This document shows, one piece after another, positions 10,186-21,551 of a stretch of DNA of 64,000 nucleotides. The DNA comes from Vitellaria paradoxa (lineage: Eukaryota; Streptophyta; Magnoliopsida; Ericales; Sapotaceae), in contig CM034237.1 in the NCBI GenBank assembly GCA_019916065.1, positions 42,948,485 to 43,012,484 on the forward strand. The letters are read 5' to 3'. How positions within the stretch are numbered: position 1 is the stretch's first letter; every line of letters starts with the position of its first letter. The position numbers and the translations under genes are program-made. Under the pieces are notes generated by a model. It saw nothing but the letters and a program-made list of their open reading frames with translations, was not told the origin of the DNA and ran no database searches.

Positions 10186-11780
10186 CGTATGCAACGTAGA
10201 ACTTGTATACTAGAGTTCCTTTTTCTAAATCTTCTTTTTTTTTTCTTTTCGAAAGCTTTTGAGAAATTGTAACCTGGATTATATTTCGCTAAAATCCTGA
10301 TAACGTTACTTGATTAAAACTTTCCTCATATTTTGGAAATAAATGAAAATAGATTTTGACCAATAACGAACTTATTGAATATTTTTTCAGTTTTCTTATC
10401 CTAAAATTGATTCTAAAACTGTATTTCTGAATAATTGTTTTAATGATGACATTTTTAGTTTACTTTTCTATACGAGAGCTATAAACTGAGATAAGAAAAT
10501 GCATTCAATTAAAGAATAAGGAATCTACTCAGATTTGTACGTGAGATCAAGATCTTTAATTATCTTGAATGCGTTGTTTTATTACCTTCATTGTTTTAGT
10601 TTAGTTTAATTTTGAATATTGATTTTCTATTTAATTAGAGTAAAAGTAATTAATACTTGGAATTTTAGTTTAGTTTAATTCTTGCAATTTAATTTATTCA
10701 TTTATTAGTTAGTTGATCAACACTTTTCAAAATCAAAAAACTAATTTTTTTTTCTTCTTTTTAAAACGAAACTAGTTAGTAGAAGAACTTAAAAATCCTA
10801 ATATTCATTCTCAAAGTTCTTTGTGGATAAGATCTTAAATTTACCAGATAAAACCTACACTGCACACTCTCAACTGTACATTTGCGAGGCGGTTAATAAC
10901 TTTTTTTTTTCTACTTACTATTCATCCCTTTTTTTTTCAAAATTTACGTAATTAAAAACTAAACAAAATTAAAATATGTAGTCAATAACTTAACAAATAT
11001 TAATAAGAAAATTTTTGTTATTTAACATTTTTTTGTTGTATTCTTAATTTTAATTTTATATTCTTAATATTTTATAATATAAAAATAATAAAATTATATT
11101 TAAAATTTTTATGGCATCAAATCCAAGAAATTTACTCGATCCATTCTAAATACTATAAAATTAAGCTTAAACTATAAAATATATAGGTGAACTTGAATAG
11201 ATCATTAAAAATAATTTTTAATACATTAGCAGTGTAATAATTAAACAGTGAGTTTAATTTTTAATATATTAGCAGTGTAATATTTTTAAAATAACATTTA
11301 TCCATAATTATTATTCTTTATATTTTATTAAATTATAAAATATGTATAGAGAAGACAGCATTTTTTAAAAATATTATAAAAAAAGCTTAATGCGGAAAAT
11401 AATACAATATGGTAATAATATGTTTTTGTAATGAAAAGATGTTTTAATAATTTTTATTTTAAATTATTATAATCAAAACTAAAAACAAGTCTAAATATTT
11501 ATTAGTATAAATTATTCTTTCGACCGGTGCAATGTTCTTTGTGGTTATTAACAAAATTTATTTGTGTAAAATCTTAAGAACATAAAAATTATTAAAAGTT
11601 TTTAAATAAAATAATATTAAAAACTAGTCTAAAATAAAATAAGAAGCAACAAATTTGTCATACATCATAGAACTAGAGAATTAATAATTTTATTAATCAT
11701 AAATGTTACTCAAAGTAATTTGAAAACTGTGCTTTGAATTAAAAAGCTAGTAACAGAGACAGGCTTTAGAAACCAGCTAC
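10186..11780. other. AT-rich intergenic region
   Basis: I see no coding-like frame, RNA gene or clear element here. Composition is strongly AT-rich with many A/T runs. A short direct repeat occurs around 11205-11280 (TTTTTAATA.ATTAGCAGTGTAATA twice). Confidence 0.5.
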
Positions 11781-11783
11781 GGT

Positions 11784-11793
11784 TGTATATATA
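11784..11793 (+). promoter_or_regulatory. TATA box of RING-type gene
   Basis: GTATATATAC lies about 30 bp before the likely transcription start and 230 bp before the ATG at 12015. The surrounding sequence switches here from AT-rich intergenic to GC-richer coding-like composition. Confidence 0.5.
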
Positions 11794-11857
11794 CACATAA
11801 ATGCAGGTCGTTCTTCTTCTTGTACCAAAATCAAACCCAATTTTGCGGTTGTTCCAC

Positions 11858-12563
11858 ATGGAAGAGTTCAATTTCAATTACTGCCAGTGTTTGGAAGCAC
11901 ATTGCTATGTCTGCAGCCGGAGAAAGCACCGGTCGAACACGACGGCCGCCAGCACGACTCATAAGGGAAGACGAAGATCCCGCCGTCGTGCTATCTGCAT
12001 GAGTCGATGCTCGCATGTTCACGTCTTTCGACGAACCCTCGGAGTACGTTGCCGGAAAACTCTCAGAGTTGCAGGTCGACCCACGTTTCCACGAACTCAT
12101 AGCGGAAGAAGTGACCGCCTGGGGTTGCAGCGTCCGCAACTCGGCGTCCGAAAACGTCGGTCCCAAGGTTCTTCCTCTTCGGGTTGAAATAACAATGGTT
12201 AACATCTACGTTCGAGAAAGAGAGTCGATTGACAGCGCGATAAGGCTGCGATCGAGGACGGAGTTTGAGAGCAGAAACGATGGGAATCATGGGATGGTTC
12301 CGGCGAGCAAGTGGTCGGTAAGAGAGCTGAAGAGGAAGAGGGTGGAGGAGAGAGAAGGGGAGATTTGCAGCGTATGTTTGGAAGAGCTTCCGAGTGCTTT
12401 GAAAGTCACCGCCATGCCTTGCTGTCGCTTGTTTCATCACGATTGCATCAATACTTGGCTCAAGACTAGCTACTTTTGCCCTGTTTGTCGATTCGAGATG
12501 CCCAGTGTCCAGCTTAATTTTAGATTGCTTTCTAATTTTGGGAAAGTTAGCTTGTATAGTTGA
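11858..12563 (+). CDS. RING-type E3 ubiquitin ligase-like gene with disturbed N-terminus
   Basis: The intact frame 12015-12563 gives 182 aa. Residues about 117-160 form a RING: CSVCLEELP, then MPCCRLFHHDC, then CPVCRFEMP. In a RING-H2 finger the fourth ligand is His (C-x-H-x2-H-x2-C); here that position is Arg (CCRLFHHDC; codon CGC), so one ligand is lost unless the neighbouring Cys substitutes. Upstream, coding-like sequence begins at ATG 11858 (MEEFNFNYCQCLEAHCYVC) in another frame, and the 12015 frame extends back (ARLIREDEDPAVVLSA) to a TGA at 12000-12002. This suggests an ancestral longer protein broken by a frameshift and a stop, or a sequencing error. Single exon, GC-rich. It may still be expressed from ATG 12015. 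Confidence 0.7.
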
Positions 12564-12578
12564 ATTCACACTATACAT

Positions 12579-14140
12579 ACTAGTATGAATTTAAGCGTAT
12601 GTATATAGTTGAATTCATATTTCTTGTGCTGTTAGTGTGGTGACTTATTTAGGAGTCTCACGTCAATCTTTTTACAAAAGAAAAGTAAGTTTTGTGAGAT
12701 TATAAATAAAAACTTCTTTATATTGGGTAAAAAGTAAGTCAAAATTTTAGATAACAAATTTAAACTCTAGTTAAATTGTTCTTTTATGAAATGAGAGTTA
12801 AAAGTTTAAGTAAGAAATTATTTTCTAGGTGTCTTGTTGTTTTCTGGATGTCTTGGGGTATTAAGTAAGAAGAAAAATTTGTAAGATTGTGAGAATTTTT
12901 CATATAATGAATTTTCATCTTTGAGTGCCTGTGATTTTTCTTTAATTTGGAAGTTTTTCTTATAAATTTTTGTATTATTATTTTTTTGATTTTTTGATAT
13001 TTTGTCAAAATTTGATTTTACAGGGTGAATTTAGGAGGTCTAGATTTATGAACCCATTTTTGTTTTATCTCCAAATTTTAGACTCGAAGATAAACACTTG
13101 ACGTTTTAATCAATTTGGATTATCTAACTAATCCAATCCATCATATATATGGAGTCATTTGAAGTGCCAAATTTTATTTGGTTGGAGGTCACACTTCTCA
13201 AAAAGTCAGAGATTGAAAAAAAAAAAAAGAAAAAGAAGTTATTAAAAATTTTAAAAAATTAGAAAAAGTTTGTAAAAAAATTAGAAATTTTTACTGCGAA
13301 GAAAGTTGACAAGAATTAAAAAAAATCGAAAAAATTAGAAATTTTTGGTATCTTTCGACACACCAAACATCCCCTAGAGATGGTTTAGCCCAATCGATAA
13401 AAGATCGGCACCCCAACCCAAACACAACGTTGTTTGAAATGTCAAAAAAATTCTAACTCTAATTTAATCAATTAAACATTGATATTCATTTTAAATTTCA
13501 AAAAAAAAAAGTTCTTTTCATCACATACGAAAATTAATGAGAAGCACTATATAGTAACAAAAATGGATAAAAAATAAAACCTATATTAATCAAATCACAC
13601 ATTCAGTTCATGAACAAGTCCCTGGCGGTAAATATGCATCATACAAAAGCAATGCATGCATGCTACTGTTATTATATTACAAATAACAGTGAAGACTCGA
13701 TGTATCAGTTTGGTTTATTTGTTACAATATAAAATATTTTTATTTTAAATTATTTTTTTCGTATTTTAAAATATAATATTTCATGTCAAAATTAAATAGT
13801 ATTTTGTATTAAAATATGATGCATTAAAACAAACGAAACCTTCAATTAGTTAGCCACTTAATAGAAAATTCATGATTAACCATATTAGAGCAATTATTGA
13901 GCTTATATTTCAATTTTTGTTAATTTTTCTTGAGTTGATACACAAAAATATAATGATAGTTCGTTTAATTAAAACAAGAGAAGATAGACAAAAAGTCTAA
14001 ACGCCCAATTCAGATGAACAAATAAAGACTGAACTTCACAACAAGGGAGATATATATATATATATATCAATAAGATTTATATATCATGCACGGTCACTGG
14101 CTACCTTATTATATTTTTGTGCAGTTGGCAGTAGTATATC
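12579..14140. other. AT-rich intergenic region
   Basis: Downstream of the RING gene I see only AT-rich sequence with A-runs (13200-13360) and no coding-like frame. A short TA repeat lies at 14051-14068. Confidence 0.5.
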
Positions 14141-14143
14141 AAA

Positions 14144-14287
14144 TGAGCCCAGGAGTTCCCCCAAACACTTCAGTAGGAATGCAATTTATATATATATATA
14201 TATATATATATAAATTTATTCCTCCAATTGGGGAAAGAAAATTAGAGTCCCAAGTGACGTGTTCAAGGGGAACTCTAGGGGACACTT
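14144..14287 (-). ncRNA. MIR395: MIR395 precursor A
   Basis: On the minus strand a foldback has the miR395 mature sequence on its 3' arm at 14153-14173 (begins CTGAAGTG, ends GGAACTC), identical to the miR395a type. The 5' arm passenger region lies at 14254-14273 (GTTCCCCTTGAACACGTCAC). Flanking bases continue the pairing (TGAGCCC against GGGGACA). The loop contains a TA microsatellite at about 14188-14212. miR395 represses ATP sulfurylase and a low-affinity sulfate transporter gene during sulfur limitation. The TATA element of this copy is altered (see promoter entry). Confidence 0.93.
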
Positions 14288-14354
14288 GATACGTTCATCC
14301 AGGCTCAACTTGTTTTGGCTTGTTCATGATATGCCTGCCTTGCCCCTCTCCCTC

Positions 14355-14364
14355 CTATTTGTAG
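14355..14364 (-). promoter_or_regulatory. TATA-like element of MIR395 A
   Basis: Minus strand CTACAAATAG at the position where the other copies have CTATAAATAG; one T is replaced by C in the core. It lies about 70 bp upstream of the hairpin, the same spacing as in copy B. Confidence 0.6.
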
Positions 14365-14379
14365 TGAATTGCTTTCTTT

Positions 14380-14611
14380 GCCCGTAGTCCTAAAAGTGCA
14401 CCACGTCCATTGGAAATTAAGACGAGAGACAATCTACTCAGTTAAAGTGTGGGAAACTGCATGAACCTAGTCCCAAATGTGAGTTGGATGAAAGGTTGTG
14501 TAATTGAGTGGTCATCTGCCTTCCTATCTTTCTTTCTCTGTCCTCTCTATACTTCCTTTCCTTTTCAGCTTCCAGCTGATAGATACAAAGATACTCGTGA
14601 TCTCCAGATGC

Positions 14612-14612
<1 letters not shown>
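14380..14612 (-). promoter_or_regulatory. Conserved MIR395 proximal promoter, copy A
   Basis: On the minus strand this holds the blocks shared by all four units, in order from distal to proximal: GTATCTTTGTA, GCTGAAAA.GAAAG, GGGACTAGGTTCA (14461-14474), and a GTGCACTTTTAGGACTA block near 14390. Conserved spacing across four copies suggests functional promoter modules. Confidence 0.6.

Positions 14613-14650
<38 letters not shown>
14613..14650. repeat. (CT)n microsatellite
   Basis: About 19 uninterrupted CT units. Short ORFs reading Ser-Leu repeats across it are artefacts. Confidence 0.9.
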
Positions 14651-14659
14651 AATTGTGAA

Positions 14660-15790
14660 AGTGGCTTCTCATTGGAAATAATAGCGGCTGAGAGCAGATT
14701 TATGGTAATTTGATTTCCAATGCATAGGTAGCTGTATATACTTGGATTTCATTCCAGATAAGTACTGGGCACCATGACAAAAACCTGAATTTCTACTGCT
14801 AAATACGCGCGCGCGCACACAGAAATATGTCTAGAAGGTCTAGAGTAAATTGGTTAATATGACCTTATATATTTTGTGAATTATCTTACTCCATCATCAC
14901 TAAGTAATAGTTTTAGGATGAACCAATAATTTTAATGGGTTTTTTTTATTTATTATTATTATTTTTTATAGCCAACGCCCCATGCAATTTCTTTATGAGA
15001 ATCAATAAACTTGGCTTCTTAATCTGATAAGCTGTTGCAAAAGAAGCCAATAATTGATAACGAAATATAATTCATTAATTTTGCATGTTAAAATTAAGCA
15101 AATTAATGTACGTTAGTATGTATAACCAAGGGACAAAGTTGATAGATACTTTGTTATTTAACTAGCTAGGAAAGTGAATTAATATGAGCAGCTGTGATAT
15201 TTATGTAGGAAAATATATATATATATATATATAGCACAAACGAATGCAGAACCATCCACCACTATTCTCTTACTAATTAAACGGTGTCATCAGAACTTCC
15301 TTCTTTTACCTGTAACGTTTTGTATTTTTTTTTTTTTTTTTTTCTGTTGAATTCGAAATGAAGGCCCTTAATCAAAAGAATTGGCTGAAGAGAAAGATCT
15401 TAATATTCAATTTTCTTTTTCTTATTTTCTTTGAAAAAGGACGATACCTCTCAAAATTTTATCAATAACTCCCACTTATGATGAAGGAATGGCTGATCAT
15501 AACCCCTTATGTTCTGTGGTCTCTCATTTCCACCTCAAGATCTATCCTTTACAGCGTTTCCATGAATTGAGAAGCACTGGCATGTCACAGCAGTGTCATG
15601 CATGCATTATTTAATGTGGTTAATTTCTTTAATTTACTGAAGGACTTAAGCTATAATATAAGCCACAAGATGTATGGATAAATCCAGTGTTCATTGGCCT
15701 TGCAAGGTCAGGAATATTGACACACGGGTAGTAATTGCAATTAATTAGCTTAAATTTTCAGTATCGATTGTGTTAATTAAGGAATAAAAA
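14660..15790. other. Spacer between MIR395 A and B
   Basis: AT-rich spacer of a divergent pair. It contains an alternating GC/CA tract (14808-14820), a TA repeat at 15211-15233 and a T-run at 15327-15342. No coding-like frame seen. It is probably the shared upstream regulatory space of both MIR395 copies. Confidence 0.5.
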
Positions 15791-15794
15791 TGCT

Positions 15795-16066
15795 CCCCGG
15801 TTCGAGTATCTTTGTACCCATCAGGAGGCTCAGGCTGAAAATGAAAGGTAAAGAGAGAGGACAGAATGAAGAATACCAAGCATCAAATTGAGGACCGCAT
15901 GCGCATGCCATACCACTTCCAGAAAAAACCATTCACGTACCCCACATCTGCGACTAGGTTCACTTCCCAAAACTTTATCGGATTGAATTCACTCTGTCTT
16001 TCTAAAGGATTACTTTGTGCAAGTTTACAAGGACAACGAGAGAGAGAGAGAAAGAGAGAGAGAGAC
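15795..16066 (+). promoter_or_regulatory. Conserved MIR395 proximal promoter, copy B
   Basis: Blocks shared with the other copies: GAGTATCTTTGTACCCATC, GGCTGAAAATGAAAG, TGCGACTAGGTTCA (15949-15962), CGGATTGAATTCACTC, CTAAAGGATTA, then a GA repeat at 16037-16064. GAGAC, the core of the sulfur-response element SURE, occurs at 16062-16066; short motifs like this are common, so this is only suggestive. Confidence 0.65.
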
Positions 16067-16071
16067 CTCAC

Positions 16072-16080
16072 TATAAATAG
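16072..16080 (+). promoter_or_regulatory. TATA box of MIR395 B
   Basis: CTATAAATAGTAGCTAG lies about 75 bp upstream of the hairpin and is conserved with copy D. Confidence 0.75.
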
Positions 16081-16149
16081 TAGCTAGGGCTAGTAGCTAG
16101 GCATTAGCAGATAGACCAAGCGGCCAAAAGAAGACCGAGTGAACATCAG

Positions 16150-16266
16150 TTGTTCCCTAGGGTTCCCCCGAACACTTCACTGGGGACTCTTTTCCAACAA
16201 AGAGAGTTTAATTAAATTAACTATATCCCTACTGAAGTGTTTGGGGGAACTCTGGGGTTCATCTGA
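16150..16266 (+). ncRNA. MIR395: MIR395 precursor B
   Basis: The mature miR395a-type sequence is on the 3' arm at 16232-16252. The 5' arm has GGTTCCCCCGAACACTTCAC at 16161-16180, pairing with it almost fully. Outer stem bases ATCAGTTG...and CATCTGAT extend the foldback. The loop is short and AT-rich, without the TA repeat of copies A and D. Its 5' arm matches copy D (CCCCCGA) rather than A or C (CCCTTGA). Confidence 0.95.
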
Positions 16267-16269
16267 TAC

Positions 16270-17836
16270 TACCAATTGTACCATTATAAGGTGTTAAGTT
16301 GGTGGCAATCACCTTATTGATCTCGACATGCATTGTTTTTTTGGTAAAATTCACAACCTTTGTGTACTAATCATACAACTTATATATGTTTTTGAAATCT
16401 CCCTTAAATTAAGCTCTCAATTGGAATAACTATATGTTTTGCTCTGGTGGGCTATATATTCCAGTCTAAAACTAATTAAAAATTAATTCATTTTTACCTC
16501 TTCATTAGCATTGCTTTTATGGAATGTTGATGTACTAATTTTGGAACTTTAGTTGCCAGCTGCAGGCACCTTTATGAAGCTTGGATCCTGTTTGTTGGCC
16601 TTTCAACAGTTGCTACAGGAATATATATATATATATATATATATCCATATGCTGAAGAATATAATTGGACGAATTAACCCCAGAGGTCCAATTAATTAAT
16701 CGACATTTCAAACTGAATTAATTAAGTCAACTTTTTGTACTTTCACCAAAACTTAGACTTTGCAGGCAACTTCCACTATCACTTAATTTCCTTTCTTTTC
16801 ATCTTCAGTTCCATAACCCAAGAGTTGCTTGCTGGTATGGCCCCGTAGTGTGTGGCTTGTTTTCGCTTTTGTTTTAGAGCTCGCTGCTTAATTTTCATTT
16901 TGATCAGTTAAGATGTGGTTGCGCCGGCAGCAAACAACGCACGTTATTTGACGATTTTGGAGGGGTATGTCAAAATTACAAGAACTCAAAAGAGTACTAA
17001 AGATAAAAGTTAGAATCAAGCGGTCTGAGTTGTCACAGGGACTTCAAATTTACCGATTTGCTGAAATCTACATTAGATCGATCATGTGAAATTAGTCGGT
17101 GAGATTATTGCGCATTAGAATAATGTAAATATAGATTATGTTAAGAGTACAATTGGATGCACAGGAAGCACCACTCCTAATGGATAAGTAAGAGGATGGT
17201 GAAGATCTACTTCTAATGAAAATGTAATTTTATGGCATTAAGATAAAAAGAAGAAAAAGTACAAATTGAGTTAAAAGACTTACACTAATGGAATTGAAAG
17301 AAAACGATAACAAGATAAAGAAAATGTTTATGATAAGATCGAGGAACTAATTCACCTTTGTCTATTTTTATCTTGATGAAAAGCAATCACGCGTATTTTG
17401 TAACTTTCATGTGGCTGGTGTCAAAGATATTCAAAAAATCAAAATTGACCAACTGACTGAATCAGATAGATTTAGCAAGGTATTTTATGCCCAAGTCTGC
17501 TAAGCCACATGCAAATTTCATCGAGATGATTTTTTGGGAATCTTAAACAAATTTTTTAGGCCGATACTTTGAGACAAACAAGATGATAATCAGAATATGA
17601 TTTTATGCAAGTAATGGTAAGTAGCTATTCCAAAACTAAACATATTTAATTAAGTATTAGTAATTAAATGATTGAAGATTAATCATTTAATTATAGAGAT
17701 CAAGAATGCACAGGCCAGTGGACTCACTGGATATGTAATCCATCAATTGAAGAATGCGATGGAATTAGTTTACAATATGTATGGAACTTTCCAAAATTGA
17801 AATTTAACCCAGTCCTAGCTAATTATTATCAAGTGT
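16270..17836. other. Intergenic region downstream of MIR395 B
   Basis: AT-rich, with a TA repeat at 16621-16645 and no coding-like frame or RNA gene recognised. Confidence 0.45.
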
Positions 17837-17837
17837 T

Positions 17838-17960
17838 ACCAGCTGGAGTTCTCCCAAACAATATTTCAGTAGAATTGGGGTAGTTACCTTAAGTCAGGGT
17901 CTTACAAGAATCATTGTGAACAAGTCAAGGAAACTCGAGCCGATACTCATATATTCCCTT
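17838..17960 (-). pseudogene. Decayed MIR395 hairpin
   Basis: On the minus strand CTGAAATATTGTTTGGGAGA followed by ACTCC resembles the mature miR395 with a 4-nt insertion and a G-to-A change. The sequence 60-100 bp to the right (GAACAAGTCAAGGAAACTCG) resembles the opposite arm of copies A and C (GTGTTCAAGGGGAACTCTAG). The flanking CAGCTGG also recalls CAGTTGGC near copy A. It lies 180 bp from the retrotransposon insertion. It could be chance similarity, but both arms occur in the expected order. Confidence 0.55.
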
Positions 17961-18138
17961 TCCTTGGTTTGGCTCCCTAGTAAGTTTTATGCCAAATTTA
18001 CTATAGATTTATAGCTACTTTAAATCTCATTAGCTTATATAACTGATCCCACTTTAACAAATTGACCTAAGTAGACTAATATTCAACAATTAGATCACAA
18101 ATGTTTGATAAACATAAAACTTTCTAGTATTGCTGTAG

Positions 18139-18143
18139 ATTAC
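18139..18143. repeat. Target site duplication (left) attac
   Basis: ATTAC directly before the left LTR equals ATTAC at 28047-28051 directly after the right LTR, as expected for 5-bp duplication by a Ty3 integrase. Confidence 0.95.
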
Positions 18144-19346
18144 TGATGGGTCGTTTTTCACACCAAAAATAAATATAAAAATTCCAATCTTACTACTAAG
18201 TATCGTGGCAAGACGGATGTCGATCCACAGGGACAATGTTACTTTCGCTAACTTTCTAAAATAATCTCTATTTAAACCCTAAAAATATTTAATTGATTTG
18301 ATTTGATTTTAAACTAATGAAATCCTAATAATAAAAATAAAGCAAGCAAATTAAATAAATTGGAAGCAGATGATGAGATGAACTTGAGGATTCGAATCCA
18401 CCGATGCTTTGTAACAAAATATTCATATAGAATCTAGGGATTTATTATTAACACAATCAAGACCTATTAGTGGCTACAAACCCTAATAGTATCGTCAAGA
18501 AATTTCATGAATAAAAGAATGGCATAAACTATCTAACAAGTACGAATCGTCTCTAGGCACGACTCGTCTACGTATAGCATAATTTATCTCACCCCAATCA
18601 TCCACAAATAAACAATAAAAACTATTGTATAACCTCTGTAATTGAAATCACAAAAATCAACACAGATATTTAATTGAAAGATAAAGAACATAAATAGATT
18701 TATAAATAAAAAAAATCCAAAAATCTTTAGTTATACAATTATTGTGAAAAATAATAAAAACCCTAAAATCTATAGATATGATGTTACTTGAACGTCGATT
18801 TCATCTTCACCCTCAAGCGCGTGTGGATCAGCCGAGCATGATGATGGAGAGCACCAAAGAATTGATGAAGACAGCCATCCCCAAAAAGTCTCCAAGCCGC
18901 GGCTCCCTTTCCACTCTCTCTGTTTTTTTCTTTTAATTTTTTTTTTCTATCCCAAAACTTCTCTGCCCAGCCGTCCTTCTGCCCAGCCGTCCAACTCTCC
19001 TCTAGGTTTTCTCTTTTTTTCTTTATATAGCCGAGAGTCCCCTCTGCCAAAGGAAGGTCCACCGCATGAATTGACCCGCGTGGCTGAATGTTTGCAATTG
19101 ATTGACCGTGATTTGTGCTTTGACCGAGTGAGTGCTGCAATTGAACTTTGACCGAGTGGTTTTGATTGGAAGTGATTGACTCCGACTCGATGGCTTTAAT
19201 TATTTAAATTTGAGTCCAAAATACCTGTAACAAAAAATAAAAATATCAAAGCACGAATATAAAGTATCTTGGGACATTTAATATATTTAACAATACTAGC
19301 AAAAATAAATTAAGGAATTAAAATAGGGATATTTATGCACTTATCA
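18144..19346 (-). repeat. 3' LTR of the complete element
   Basis: On the minus strand it runs TGATAAGTGC...CCCATCA. It contains a block GTCCCTGTGGATCGACATCC shared in style with the LTR of element 1, and a TATATAAAG-type TATA box near 19026. The 118-aa frame inside (18784-19140) has a twin in the other LTR and is not considered a gene. Confidence 0.97.
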
Positions 19347-19359
19347 CACCCCCCAACTT
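19347..19359 (-). other. Polypurine tract of the complete element
   Basis: Minus strand AAGTTGGGGGGTG immediately before the 3' LTR. Primer for plus-strand synthesis; matches the tract of element 1 at 12 of 13 positions. Confidence 0.9.
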
Positions 19360-20490
19360 ACACTTTGCTCGTCCTCGAGCAAAGCTAGGCATGAAATATA
19401 AAAACTATTTCAATTCATCATTCAAACTCACACGCTCAAGCTACTCAAGAAATTTAAGGAATTCCGAACATAAAGATTCCAACATTAATTTATAAAGAAG
19501 ATTTAGGAAAATGATTCAGCGTAACTCTGGCCTGAATAAAAGTCCACTCTTCTCCCAAGGCTCAACTGAATAAACATACAACATCAAGAATTCACAGATA
19601 AATTAAAATCTCACCCTTTATCAAGCCAAGATCCCTACATGCTAACCGTACGCACAAGCAAACTGAATTATCAGATTATATACATCTCGACTTGTCATGT
19701 CCACTAAGCCTCTGGGTACAGGAATAAAATTACGAGATAAGGGGGTTATCCTTTATTCATTCTAATTATAGTAACGGTGCAATGTTGAATCCCATCTTGC
19801 ACAATAAGACCCATTTAGCGAGTGTTGGGCCAACAATCCCAGACTTCTCAGCCTTAGGTTGCCAGGTGTAAAGACACCCCTCGTGCTTAATTACTCGAGT
19901 CATATTGGTTGTGAATTCAACTCGCTACTATTTATTTTATTTTATTTTTATTTTTATTATTATTATTATTTTTTTTTCGACTTTAAATTGTCACTCGCCT
20001 TTTGACGCGAATGCAAACATTTGTGATGCCTACACCCGGTTACTCAACAAGTTACAAACTTAAAGCACTAAATTTTTTTTTTTTTTTTTTTTGGAATACA
20101 TAAATATATATACACCCCTTATAGCAACATTTTCAAGCAATCCTCGAGGCTTAGCTTTCACAACTAGGTCTCTATGTTTTCATGCTGCTTAACTAGCGTA
20201 CCCGTGCAATAACAGCTAGTAGTTATTTCTTAACTTGATGGATGGGTGAAAAACTAATTTTCCAAATTCTTTCAGGCATATAATTATCCGTTTACTCTTG
20301 ATTGAAAAGAAAGAAACTCATTCAATACTATCCTTACAAAGAATCAATTTCCACATTAAAATATATTTTATTTAAATGCTCAAATCTATGTTCGGAATAA
20401 GGATTAAATTCTAAAAATTTTAAAATTGGTCCATTTTAATCCAAAAGGGCATTCCATTTTAATTCAAAAAGTCATTTAATAATTTCTATC
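19360..20490 (-). other. Non-coding region between the two purine tracts
   Basis: About 1.1 kb without a credible frame. It contains low-complexity A/T runs (19935-19977, 20068-20092) and TCGTCCTCGAGCAAAG near the tract. An env-like ORF would be expected here in env-bearing Athila elements and is absent. Confidence 0.6.
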
Positions 20491-20494
20491 CTCC

Positions 20495-20530
20495 AACCCC
20501 CCAACTTAAAACGCCATTGTCCCTAATGAC
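20495..20530 (-). other. Internal polypurine-tract-like motif (complete element)
   Basis: Minus strand TTAGGGACAATGGCG then TTTTAAGTTGGGGGGTTGGA, the same TAGGGACAATG-spacer-G6 layout as at 3601-3635 in element 1. Confidence 0.65.
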
Positions 20531-20936
20531 AACAAAAATTAAAAACCAAGGGGAAAGGAAAGAATACGACCTGGTGTGCCCAAAATTGGTAGTGAATAGC
20601 TCGAAGCAGGCAACCTGAAAGCACACTCACAACACACGGGATCAAGCGCAAAGGGCAGATGAAAAATAATAAGTAATCGAAGCTCAAGGGTTAGATAGTA
20701 AAAATAAATAAAAATAAAATAAGATAAAAATAAAAATAAAAAAAATTCTAAAGCCACTTTCGTAGGGAGCACGATTGCATTTAGCGTATGCAACAAGCCT
20801 TTAAACCCCTAGGTTACCCTAGTGGACGAGTTATAGTCTCGTGAGGGTTATCAGCGATGCTACCCACAAACATCTTTATTGGGGTGTCTCCCAAAAAGCA
20901 CTAAATTTAACGTCTTCAGCCAGACGTAATGCCCGC

Positions 20937-21551
20937 TCAAATGTCCGAATATATAGGGTCAATCAAATCTAGGGACTCGATCATGTCCTTATCTGAAATA
21001 CCATCCACATATGGTTTCAACCGTTGACCATTCACCTTAAAGACCTTACCGTCACGTGGATTCTTAATCTCAATTGCACCATGGGGGAATACTTCAGTAA
21101 TAATAAAGGGACCATCCCATCTCGATCTAAGTTTACCAGGAAAGAGACGCAATTTAGAGTTGAAAAGCCATACTTTTTGATTTGGCTCAAAGGGTTTCCT
21201 GTTAATGTGTTTATCATGAAAAGCTTTAGTCCTAGCCTTGTAAATTTTAGAGCTCTCGTACGCATCATTCCGTAGCTCTTCTAACTCATTGAGTTGGAGT
21301 TTTCTGTGTGAACCAGCAACGACCATATCAAAGTTGAATTTCTTAATAGCCCAAAATGCTTTATGCTCTAGTTCCACTGGTAAATGGCATGCCTTGCCAA
21401 ACACTAGACGGTATGGGGACATTCCAATAGGAGTCTTATAAGCTGTACGATAGGCCCACAAAGCGTCATCTAATCTGAGAGACCAATCCTTACGGTCGGG
21501 TCGTACCGTTTTCTCTAGAATGCTTTTAATCTCCCTATTCGACACCTCAAC
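20937..21551 (-). pseudogene. Integrase C-terminal part after nonsense codon
   Basis: This frame continues the gag-pol frame directly after the stop codon at 21554-21552; an internal Met lies at 21545. It begins with the region holding the third catalytic acidic residue (VEVSNREIK), continues through the typical [26 protein letters not shown] and ends with the C-terminal domain ([10 protein letters not shown]). It cannot be made as part of the polyprotein unless the stop is read through. Confidence 0.9.

Noticed and set aside
14449..14713. Two overlapping 69-aa frames with Ser-Leu repeats
   Set aside because: They are produced by the CT microsatellite and the MIR395 A promoter; no conserved protein features.
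18784..19140. 118-aa frame with a twin at 27484-27840
   Set aside because: The duplication is only because both lie in the two LTRs of one element; no recognisable domain, and the frame lies across a T-rich LTR segment.
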